DNA from: JTS-AC122 sp041742635
GTDB lineage: Bacteria > Planctomycetota > Phycisphaerae > Phycisphaerales > UBA1924
Assembly: GCA_041742635.1 (NCBI GenBank)
Contig: JBGSIF010000260.1
Coordinates: forward strand, 1-20,847
Direction: 5' to 3'
DNA: 20,847 nucleotides
Part shown: positions 8,018 to 15,538 of the stretch, in pieces
Position numbering within the stretch: position 1 is the first letter of the stretch
Layout: the number at the start of each line of letters is the position of its first letter
Made by a program: the position numbers and the translations under genes
Notes under the pieces: generated by a model
Database searches by the model: none
The model's input: the letters and a program-made list of their open reading frames with translations, nothing else
Told to the model about the DNA's origin: nothing

Positions 8018-9868
8018 TCACGAACACCCCGCAAAGAAGCACCCGATGAAGTCAAAGAAGTCCTGACTGTTCGTCACCCCATCGGCATTGAAATCCGCAT
8101 TCGATGCGAAGAACCCCGTCAGGAAGTCAAAGAAATCCTGGCTGTTCAGTTCGCCCGACCCGTTCCAGTCGCACGGGCATCCCAGCGATACGCTCCCCGA
8201 GTCCATCGCCACCGGCGCGCTCTTCCCGAACATCTCCCACATCTCGTACGCCACCTGCCCGGGGTTCTCCATCCCGCTGCTCGCGTTGTCACGCAGGAAC
8301 TCGATGTAATCCTTCGATGTCGTCTGGTAGTACACCGTCACATCCGCCCGGCGCGCGCCGCTCGGCACCGCATACGCCGTGTCGTCCCAATATTGCCCAT
8401 CCGCGTACACATACCCCGTGTGCCCCGACTGCACCATGTTCGCAAACGCATTCGTGAATCCCATCGGCGGGATCCGATTGTCAAAGTACACCACGTTGTT
8501 CGCCACCAGGTGAAAACTCGGCCCCGCCGTCAGCCCCGTCAACGCGGCGATCGTTGCGTCGATCCCATGCACTCGCTCGTAGACCTTCGTGTCTCCAGTC
8601 GTCAGTTCCGCCGTGGCGGTGTTGTACGCCCCGCGCTCCGCGATCAACTGGTTTGACCCGTTGTAGAACTGCACGTTCACCCACATCCGACGCCCCTCCA
8701 CATACCCCGTCGGCAACTTGTGCCCCGAATAGTTGATGATCCGAACGTTGAGAACCCCGGCATTCTCCGACAGTTCCATGTCGCTCGCTCGCTGCAGCAT
8801 GTCCACGTTCCGCGCGATCGAATCCTCGATCGACTCGTCCGTCAGCCCTGTCTCGCCTTGGTCATACAGCGCGTTCACCGCGCGCAGCACCCATGTATTG
8901 GCTCCGTTCATATTGTGCTGCGGCAAGTCATTCCGCACCGGCGACGGGAACCCGCACCCCTCCCCCGTCGTCTTGGGCATGTGACAATCCTGGCAACTGC
9001 TCACCGCCGTCTGGTTTCCCCCGAATCGACCGTTCATCTCTACCGGCCCGCTCGCAAACATACTCCCCAGCCACTCGCTGTACGTCCGCTGCTCCGGAAA
9101 CTGCGTGTACTTATCATCCGACGGCGCGGGCGTGTCCCACGCATTGGGCGCATACGTCCCGTCCGGCTGCTTCGAGTGGTGCGGCAGGCTCACATCGTGA
9201 CACGTCGCGCACATCCGCGAATCTCGATGGAACGGGGACACCTCAAATGGGTGGAATGGGAACCCACCCGGCCAGTCCGCCCCAAGGTTGAACGGACCCC
9301 GACGCCGATCCTCCGGATCGATCACGTAGTTCCCGCTGTGTGGATTGAACGGAAGTTCCGTGAGTCCCGCCAAGATGGCCGCATCGACCGCCGGATCGAC
9401 CCCCGGCGTATGTTCCGGATCCACCATCCGGTGACAAATCGAGCACGAAATACCCTGAAAATCGTTGGATTCCAATCCCGAACCGTCCGTCGGCTCGCTT
9501 CGCCCCTGAATCCACCCTTGCGGGACGTGGCAGCGCAAGCACGACTCGCCCCCCGCCCCGGCGTCGTTGTTCGCCACCCGCAGCGCCGCGTGGAAGATCG
9601 GATCCCGTGCCGCCTGACCCATCATGCTCGCGGCCCACCGGGTGTACGGCTCCTCGGCCTCGTCATAACTCCCGTGACAGAAAGAACATACAACCGCGCT
9701 CACGGGCGCGCTCGTCAGCGTCCCGGGCTGCGTGCCCGGCGCGTGAAAATCGTTGATTGTCGTCGGCAATGGATCGATCGCCAATGCCACACCCGCCGCG
9801 ATGACCACAAACCCCGCCACCCACCCGAACTCCGCGGCTCGCTTCAACTTCGATGTTCTGGTTCCCAT
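8018..9868 (-). CDS. Secreted pentaheme cytochrome c with C-terminal dockerin-like module
   Basis: This is a 616-residue exported protein. The ATG at 9868 has AGGA 8 nt upstream and starts a clear signal/anchor segment (FGWVAGFVVIAAGVALA, residues 14-30). Five CxxCH haem-attachment motifs are present at residues 61-65 (CSFCH), 110-114 (CLRCH), 142-146 (CSICH), 220-224 (CATCH) and 292-296 (CQDCH), so five covalent haems are expected, with electron-transfer or redox activity outside the cytoplasm. Residues about 345-540 look like a beta-sandwich with a GHKLPTGYVEGRRMW motif seen in other multihaem cytochromes; its His could serve as a distal haem ligand. The C-terminus (563-616) has two dockerin-like loops, DWNGSGELNSQDFFDF and DFNADGVTNSQDFFDF, ending FFAGCS. 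The electron donor and acceptor are unknown. It is the first gene of a minus-strand series. Confidence 0.88.
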   Translation of the reverse strand: MGTRTSKLKRAAEFGWVAGFVVIAAGVALAIDPLPTTINDFHAPGTQPGTLTSAPVSAVVCSFCHGSYDEAEEPYTRWAASMMGQAARDPIFHAALRVANNDAGAGGESCLRCHVPQGWIQGRSEPTDGSGLESNDFQGISCSICHRMVDPEHTPGVDPAVDAAILAGLTELPFNPHSGNYVIDPEDRRRGPFNLGADWPGGFPFHPFEVSPFHRDSRMCATCHDVSLPHHSKQPDGTYAPNAWDTPAPSDDKYTQFPEQRTYSEWLGSMFASGPVEMNGRFGGNQTAVSSCQDCHMPKTTGEGCGFPSPVRNDLPQHNMNGANTWVLRAVNALYDQGETGLTDESIEDSIARNVDMLQRASDMELSENAGVLNVRIINYSGHKLPTGYVEGRRMWVNVQFYNGSNQLIAERGAYNTATAELTTGDTKVYERVHGIDATIAALTGLTAGPSFHLVANNVVYFDNRIPPMGFTNAFANMVQSGHTGYVYADGQYWDDTAYAVPSGARRADVTVYYQTTSKDYIEFLRDNASSGMENPGQVAYEMWEMFGKSAPVAMDSGSVSLGCPCDWNGSGELNSQDFFDFLTGFFASNADFNADGVTNSQDFFDFIGCFFAGCS

Positions 9869-9921
9869 TGCTCGAATCCTGTTTTCGGGTGACATTGAAC
9901 CGACGGATCACGTATCGTCAT

Positions 9922-9958
9922 GTGTTTGGGTGATCTGGAGACATATCGGGCCAAACAC
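9922..9958. promoter_or_regulatory. Inverted repeat GTGTTTGG...CCAAACAC, candidate operator or 5'-UTR stem
   Basis: Perfect 8-bp arms (9922-9929 and 9951-9958) are separated by 21 bases, 54-90 nt upstream of the cytochrome start codon. The arms share their GTGTTT/AAACAC core with the palindrome at 10011-10023. It could be a regulator site or an mRNA stem; no protein partner can be inferred. Confidence 0.35.
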
Positions 9959-10010
9959 GACAGATACCGCGGCTCCGCGTCGGGAGCATTAGCGACAAAT
10001 TAGTCTGTTG

Positions 10011-10023
10011 AAACACTGTGTTT
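10011..10023. promoter_or_regulatory. Palindrome AAACAC-T-GTGTTT in the divergent spacer
   Basis: This 13-bp odd palindrome is AT-rich relative to its surroundings and lies inside a longer imperfect dyad (TGTTGAAACAC / GTGTTTGACA, 10007-10027). It repeats the half-site of the inverted repeat 50 bp away. Its position between divergent genes suggests a regulator-binding site. This is inference only. Confidence 0.35.
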
Positions 10024-10207
10024 GACAGTATGGTCCAAATCGGCCAACCGTCAACCTGTATTCGTTGTTCTTGATTAGATAGATCCCAATCGAGAAGGCA
10101 AGGCACATCAAATCTGCCCCGGCTCAACAAGCCAGCCGCCGAAGCGCGCAGTACGAATCTTGAACGTCCGTATATGCTTGTGTCCTCGCCCACCGAGGAG
10201 CAGGGTT

Positions 10208-12451
10208 ATGGGTAGGGCACGACGTGTTCGAATGGGACGAACTGAACAGGCACAGTCGCTCTTTTGCCTCGTGATGCTCTGGGTAGCGGCGGCTCGGGTT
10301 TTCGCGCAGCCTTGCGATGTCGCGGTGTGGTCGGCGCCAAGCGTCGAAGCGAGGTTTAGCCACGCGCTCGCGTACGACTCGCAACGGGACCGCATGGTTC
10401 TGTTCGGCGGGACGGACTCGGTCACGTTTTTTGGTGACACGTTCGAGTGGATTCCCGGCGTTGAGGCCCACGACGGCTACTGGAGCCGGGTTGCTACCCA
10501 CGGACCAGCGGCCCGAGAAGGACATGCGATGGTGTACGACGCCTCGAGGGACGAAGTCGTGCTCTTCGGCGGGTCAACAACCGGGCAGGTCTTCGACGAT
10601 ACGTGGGTTTGGGACGGCACGACATGGCAACGGCGGAAGGGCAATGGTCCAAGCGGGCGTCACAGCCACACCATGACGTGGGATACAGGTCGAGAGAAAG
10701 TGGTGCTCTTCGGGGGTCAAGGCGCCGTCGGTGCTTCGGGCGTGCTGCTCGGCGATACGTGGGAGTGGGACGGCCAAGCGTGGACTCTTGTCGCTACGAA
10801 TGGGCCTTCGGCGCGGTACGGGCACGCCGGGGCGTACGATCCCGGCCGTGAGCGCACGATCATCTACGGCGGGTTCGCGGGTGCCGGCAGTTATCCGAAC
10901 CAGACGTGGGAATGGGACGGCGCGACGTGGGCGCCCTCGCCGGCCGCCGGCGCGCCGGGCGGCCTGGCGAGCCATGCCATGGTGTACGACCACGCCCGCG
11001 GCGAAGTCGTTCTTGTCGGCGGTTACTCGAGTGCGACGTTCCAACAAACCAACCGGGTGTACAAGTACAACGGGTCGCGCTGGCTTCTCGAGCAAACGCT
11101 CGCGGCACCCGCTCCACGTGCGGGGCACGCGGTGGAGTACGATGTGGGCCGTGATCGAGTTGCCTTGATGGGTGGGTCGCTGGGTACTCGGCGATCGTCT
11201 GAAACCATGTTTCTGCCCGGCGGGAGCAACACGTGGCAACCCGCGCTCACCAACCCGGTCCTCCCCGCTGATCACGAGGCGCAGGCCGTGTACGACCGTA
11301 CGCGTGATCGACTGGTGCGGGTCATCGGGAGGACCGATACCCCAACCCATACGCACGAACGGCGTACTTTGACCGACGATGGTTCTCCGCCGCGGTGGGA
11401 GCGGGTTGCGGTCGGCGGCCCTAGCCCCCGTGTAGGGTTCAGCCTCGTGTTCGACTCCATACGCCATCGAACGGTTCTCTTCGGGGGGTACGACGGATCG
11501 GGATATCTGAGCGACACATGGGAATGGGACGGACAAGCGTGGCTCCTCGTGGCTACGACCGGCCCAGCCCCTCGCATTTGGGCGAGTGCGTTCTTTGATC
11601 CCGTGAACGGTCGAGTGGTGCTGGTTGGTGGGTTCGGGCAGGCCGCGGCTCTGAATGACATGTGGGAGTGGGACGGTGCCGCATGGGTCCGGGTGTTCGT
11701 GACCGGTCCGGCATCGGTGCCCAACGGAAGTGCCACATACGACGCCGTGCGTCAGCGCGGCGTGCTGTGGACAGGCGCCTCGGTGGGCCAACTGTGGGAA
11801 TGGAATCCCTTTGATCGAACCTGGAGGCAACGCCCGGCACCGCCCGAGGGGTGGTCCTTTGTTCACCTTGCGTTTGACGAAGCGCGTGGCGTGAGTGTTC
11901 TCTATGGCGATAACTCCTACATCTGGTCATGGAACGGTTTGAACTGGGAATCGACCACTGTTGGTTCCGGGCCGTTGCCGCAAGCATCCTCGCGGCGCAC
12001 GTTTGTCTATCAGCCATCGACCCGACGGTTCCTTGTCTCGTTCCAGCCAAGCCATGATGATTGGGAGATCGAGGTCACGCGCGATTTGCCAACGATCGTG
12101 GACCAGCCGGAGGACGTGGTTGTGAGCGAGGGGCAGCCCGCGGTTCTTTCGCTCGTCGCCGGCGCGGGATCGCCGCAGTATCAATGGCGGTACCGCGGGT
12201 TGGCGCTCCAAGATGACGCGCGGCACCGGGGTACGCAAACATCAACACTCGTGATCGAACCGGCATTGCCGTCAGACTTCGGGGTGTACGACTGCGTCGT
12301 TAGCGACGGTTGTGGCCCCGTGACCAGCCGTCCGGTGGCACTGGCCGTCACTCCATTCGCGGGTTGCCGGGCTGACTTCAACGCCGACGGGTTTGTCAAC
12401 TCGGCGGATTTCTTCGACTTCATTGCCGAGTTGTTCGCCGGGTGTCCATAA
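10208..12451 (+). CDS. Secreted kelch-repeat protein with Ig-like domain and single dockerin-like loop
   Basis: This is a 747-residue exported protein. The ATG at 10208 has AGGAG (10196-10200) 7 nt upstream, and a signal peptide follows (hydrophobic LFCLVMLWVAAARVFA, cleavage probably before QPCDV). About twelve kelch-type blades fill residues 35-620, each reading roughly 'GP..R.gHa..YD..R..vvLFGG.....DTWEWDG..W'; DTWEWDGQAW occurs almost unchanged in several. Such repeats form one or two beta-propellers used for binding or, in galactose oxidase relatives, catalysis. No copper-site residues are identifiable here. An Ig-like domain follows at about 625-715 (DVVVSEGQPAVLSL, FGVYDCVVSDGCG). The C-terminus (719-747) carries only one dockerin-like loop, DFNADGFVNSADFFDF, ending FAGCP, whereas the other two such proteins here have two. 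Binding partner unknown. Confidence 0.88.
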   Translation: MGRARRVRMGRTEQAQSLFCLVMLWVAAARVFAQPCDVAVWSAPSVEARFSHALAYDSQRDRMVLFGGTDSVTFFGDTFEWIPGVEAHDGYWSRVATHGPAAREGHAMVYDASRDEVVLFGGSTTGQVFDDTWVWDGTTWQRRKGNGPSGRHSHTMTWDTGREKVVLFGGQGAVGASGVLLGDTWEWDGQAWTLVATNGPSARYGHAGAYDPGRERTIIYGGFAGAGSYPNQTWEWDGATWAPSPAAGAPGGLASHAMVYDHARGEVVLVGGYSSATFQQTNRVYKYNGSRWLLEQTLAAPAPRAGHAVEYDVGRDRVALMGGSLGTRRSSETMFLPGGSNTWQPALTNPVLPADHEAQAVYDRTRDRLVRVIGRTDTPTHTHERRTLTDDGSPPRWERVAVGGPSPRVGFSLVFDSIRHRTVLFGGYDGSGYLSDTWEWDGQAWLLVATTGPAPRIWASAFFDPVNGRVVLVGGFGQAAALNDMWEWDGAAWVRVFVTGPASVPNGSATYDAVRQRGVLWTGASVGQLWEWNPFDRTWRQRPAPPEGWSFVHLAFDEARGVSVLYGDNSYIWSWNGLNWESTTVGSGPLPQASSRRTFVYQPSTRRFLVSFQPSHDDWEIEVTRDLPTIVDQPEDVVVSEGQPAVLSLVAGAGSPQYQWRYRGLALQDDARHRGTQTSTLVIEPALPSDFGVYDCVVSDGCGPVTSRPVALAVTPFAGCRADFNADGFVNSADFFDFIAELFAGCP

Positions 12452-12525
12452 CCGGATGATTCAGTGGTCGAACGCTGGTCGCGCGGCTTCGGCCGTGCCG
12501 TTCTTGGCGTGCAACAATCGCTTCT

Positions 12526-13407
12526 ATGCCACGGATCACCCGCGCCGCGATTATTCAGGCCCGTACGCCGCACTTGGGAGAGGGGGTGGGGGGGGCGTCG
12601 CTCGATGCGATCAAGCGGGCGGCGATCGAGAAGCACCTGGGGCTAATCGACGAAGCGGCCACGCGCGGGGCGCAGGTGTGCTGCTTGCAGGAGTTGTTCT
12701 ACGGGCCGTATTTCTGTGCGGAGCAGAACCCGCGGTGGTACGACCTGGCGGAGCGGATCCCGGACGGGCCGACGGTGACGCTGATGCGCGAGCGGGCGAA
12801 GAAACTGGGGATGATGCTGATCGTGCCGATCATGGAAGAGGCGATGACGGGGGTGTTCTATAACACCGCCGCGGTGATCTCGCACGCCGGCGAGTTCCTG
12901 GGGCGGTACCGCAAGCATCATCTGCCGCATTGCCTGCCGGGGTTCTGGGAGAAGTTTTACTTCACGCCCGGCGACGGCGGGTACCCGGTCTTTGACACGC
13001 CGTTCGGCAAGATCGGCGTCTACATCTGCTACGACCGGCACTTCCCTGAAGGGGCGCGCGAACTCGGGCTCGCGGGCGCCGAGATCGTGTTCAATCCCAG
13101 CGCGACGGTGGCGGGGCTGAGCGAGTATTTGTGGAAGATCGAGCAGCCGGCGCACGCCGTAGCGAACCAGTATTTCGTCGCGGCGATCAACCGCGTCGGC
13201 GTCGAGAAACCATGGTCCATCGGCGAGTTCTACGGCTCCAGTTACTTCTGCGACCCGCGCGGGCAGGTGATCGCGCAGGCGTCACGGGATAAGGACGAAG
13301 TGCTGGTAGCGGATTTGGATTTGGGGTTGATCGCCGAGGTGAGAAGGGTGTGGCAGTTTTATCGGGATCGGAGGCCGGAGACGTACGGCGGTATCAGCGG
13401 CTTCTGA
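12526..13407 (+). CDS. Nitrilase-superfamily hydrolase, beta-ureidopropionase / N-carbamoyl-amide hydrolase type
   Basis: This is a 293-residue cytoplasmic enzyme of the carbon-nitrogen hydrolase family. The catalytic set is visible: Glu56 (CLQELFYGPYF), Lys130 (YRKHHLPH) and Cys168 (VYICYDRHFPEGAR), with a second conserved Glu at 142 (FWEKFYFTPGD). The whole protein follows the family closely to the end (FNPSATVAGLSEYLWKIEQPAHAVANQYFVAAINRVG; FYGSSYF.DPRGQ; FYRDRRPETYG). This pattern is closest to N-carbamoyl-beta-alanine amidohydrolases of reductive pyrimidine degradation. N-carbamoylputrescine amidase is the main alternative. Neither dihydropyrimidinase nor agmatine deiminase lies beside it, so the substrate is open. 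The ATG at 12526 lacks an obvious ribosome-binding site. An 8-G run (12588-12595) near the start falls in a loop-like Gly-rich stretch (LGEGVGGAS). Confidence 0.88.
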   Translation: MPRITRAAIIQARTPHLGEGVGGASLDAIKRAAIEKHLGLIDEAATRGAQVCCLQELFYGPYFCAEQNPRWYDLAERIPDGPTVTLMRERAKKLGMMLIVPIMEEAMTGVFYNTAAVISHAGEFLGRYRKHHLPHCLPGFWEKFYFTPGDGGYPVFDTPFGKIGVYICYDRHFPEGARELGLAGAEIVFNPSATVAGLSEYLWKIEQPAHAVANQYFVAAINRVGVEKPWSIGEFYGSSYFCDPRGQVIAQASRDKDEVLVADLDLGLIAEVRRVWQFYRDRRPETYGGISGF

Positions 13408-13747
13408 GGTGGTCGGCAGGTCAGGACTTGTATGCCACTCGCGGTCACGGTCAGTTGGGGATTCAAGGGTGTAGTCATTATTCGTGGCAAGCACTCTTCG
13501 CCCCGGGAGGGGCGTCGGCGTGTAGCCACGAGTAAAGCGAGTCCGCGAGCGGAACTCGTGGACAATGTGAATCAAGTTTCTGTTCCCTCCGGCGGGGCGA
13601 CGGACGTGAAGTTCCGCTGCCCGTCCGGGGCAGGAAAGAGATTTGTCGGAGCCGTGTACCACGGGCTGCGCTTCGCTCCGCTCGTGGCTACACCCCGCGG
13701 CCCCTGCCGGGGCCAAGACGCAGAGCCGCGATTTTGGACTCCTTCCG
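13408..13747. other. Hairpin-rich spacer after the hydrolase gene
   Basis: I find no credible complete gene here. The stretch holds a series of short perfect or near-perfect inverted repeats: CGCCCC-GGGA-GGGGCG (13499-13514), CCACGAGT...ACTCGTGG (13526-13561), CTGCCC...GGGCAG (13617-13633), CCACGGG...CTCGTGG (13659-13687, one mismatch) and GGCCCC-TGCC-GGGGCC (13699-13714). In addition GTGTAGCCACGAG (13520-13532) recurs inverted at 13681-13693. It looks like one or two palindromic mobile-type units (REP- or MITE-like) or their remnants. Confidence 0.6.
13520..13693. repeat. 13-bp inverted repeat flanking smaller hairpins (REP/MITE-like unit)
   Basis: GTGTAGCCACGAG at 13520-13532 is matched exactly by its reverse complement at 13681-13693. 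Similarity extends outward as GGGGC-rich sequence on both sides. Each arm also starts its own hairpin: CCACGAGT/ACTCGTGG on the left, CCACGGG/CTCGTGG on the right. Nested palindromes of this kind are typical of small non-autonomous repeats. Copy number elsewhere in the genome is unknown from this window. Confidence 0.5.
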
Positions 13748-13864
13748 AACTTCAAGCACACCGTCCATTTCCGGAAGATCCCGCTGCACAACGCCGTCAA
13801 CGGCTACGTGCCGATCAGCATCCACTCGCCGGCGGAGGTCATCGCGTATGAGCAAGACATTTGA
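13748..13864 (+). pseudogene. Truncated reading frame abutting the palindromic repeat
   Basis: From 13748 the frame reads NFKHTVHFRKIPLHNAVN and continues GYVPISIHSPAEVIAYEQDI to the TGA at 13862-13864. This part looks protein-like in composition. Upstream the same frame runs straight into the palindromic spacer and has no plausible ATG or GTG; the only start is a TTG at 13643 beyond the hairpins. It may be the 3' remnant of a small gene whose beginning was replaced by the repeat. It overlaps the next small gene by 17 nt, as paired small genes often do. I do not recognise a family. The call is tentative. Confidence 0.35.
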
Positions 13865-14018
13865 CTGCGTGGAGATGAAACGCAAGGGGCAGGAGACGGT
13901 GGGGTCGCGGACGGCGGAGATGACACGCGAACAGGTGCTGGAATACTGGAAGCGAAAAACCGACGACCTGCGCAAGCGAGCCGGGCAGGTGCCGAAGCCG
14001 ACAAAGAAGTTGGCGTGA
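13848..14018 (+). CDS. 56-residue hypothetical protein, antitoxin-like size and context
   Basis: This small protein reads MSKTFDCVEMKRKGQETVGS, then RTAEMTREQVLEYWKRKTDD, and ends in a Lys-rich tail. It is highly charged and helical, with an MTREQVLEYWKRKTDDLRKR core. Short proteins of the form 'MKTFD.V.MKR.....(M)T.EE..e.wrk...elr' are common next to small toxin-like or PIN-type genes in bacteria; that comparison is from memory and weak. It overlaps the end of a truncated upstream frame by 17 nt (ATG at 13848, upstream TGA at 13862), suggesting a former two-gene unit. A 10-bp perfect hairpin follows 20 nt after the stop. Function unknown. Confidence 0.6.
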   Translation: MSKTFDCVEMKRKGQETVGSRTAEMTREQVLEYWKRKTDDLRKRAGQVPKPTKKLA

Positions 14019-14038
14019 CGTCGAATCGGACGCCCAAC

Positions 14039-14064
14039 CATTGACCCGCAAAGCCGGGTCAATG
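14039..14064. terminator. Perfect 10-bp hairpin between the small gene and galK
   Basis: CATTGACCCG (14039-14048) pairs exactly with CGGGTCAATG (14055-14064) around a 6-base loop. It lies 20 nt after the stop of the 56-residue gene and 27 nt before the preferred galK start. No T-run follows, so termination efficiency is uncertain; it might instead act as an operator or mRNA stem for galK. Confidence 0.55.
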
Positions 14065-14091
14065 CCACCCGGTGCCTCATATGCTGTGTGC

Positions 14092-15381
<1,290 letters not shown>

Positions 15382-15538
15382 ACTACGTATTGTCCCGTCA
15401 TGCTGCTTACCCATGTTGCCTGTATATCTAGTATATTGTGCACGAAATCAACCACGTCGTGTGGTTTTACCCCTTGTTTAGGGTTATTTTTAGAGAGGTT
15501 GGTTTGTTTCGACTCGGCGTTCAAAGTGAGGTGTTTCT
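15382..15538. promoter_or_regulatory. AT-rich leader upstream of the PEP-CTERM-like gene, with a small dyad
   Basis: This 157-bp spacer is clearly richer in A/T than its surroundings. It includes TATATCTAGTATATT (15423-15437), a partial palindrome that could supply a -10-like TATATT, but no -35 element sits at a standard distance. AACCAC (15450-15455) and GTGGTT (15461-15466) form a 6-bp hairpin followed by TTT, which could end the galK transcript or shape the leader. AGGTG at 15529-15533 is the ribosome-binding site for the next gene. Confidence 0.35.

Larger units (their letters stand above)
9869..10207. other. AT-richer divergent intergenic region with GTGTTT half-sites and a strand-composition switch
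   Basis: This 339-bp spacer separates the minus-strand cytochrome gene from the plus-strand kelch gene, so it must hold promoters for both. I do not see a convincing -35/-10 pair for either. GTGTTTGG (9922-9929) and CCAAACAC (9951-9958) form a perfect 8-bp inverted repeat. AAACAC (10011-10016) and GTGTTT (10018-10023) form a tight palindrome around one base. All four share the same hexamer half-site. The plus strand changes from C-rich to G-rich across this spacer. No canonical DnaA-box cluster is present. Confidence 0.5.

Noticed and set aside
8720..9892. Long plus-strand open frame opposite the cytochrome gene
   Set aside because: It is Arg/Pro/His-rich noise; the five CxxCH motifs and dockerin tail on the minus strand are decisive.
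10007..10027. Possible parS (ParB) site in TGTTGAAACACTGTGTTTGAC
   Set aside because: The half-sites occur in the reverse order compared with the known parS palindrome TGTTTCACGTGAAACA, and several bases differ.
10008..10034. Sigma-70 promoter TTGAAA...TATGGT before the kelch gene
   Set aside because: The spacer is 15 bp and the -10 match is poor; kept only as part of the general description of the spacer.
10574..11866. Long minus-strand open frame opposite the kelch gene
   Set aside because: Arg/Pro-rich shadow sequence without recognisable domains; the kelch repeats on the plus strand explain the region.
12588..12595. Eight-G run near the start of the nitrilase-like gene as a phase-variation switch
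   Set aside because: It is short and lies in a Gly codon stretch in a GC-rich gene; no second evidence for switching is visible.
14041..14091. Upstream TTG start for galactokinase
   Set aside because: The TTG and following codons lie in a perfect 10-bp hairpin, and galactokinase homology begins well after the ATG at 14092.
15416..15437. Sigma-70 promoter TTGCCT...TATATT before the PEP-CTERM-like gene
   Set aside because: The spacing between the two hexamers is only 10 bp, too short for a standard promoter.
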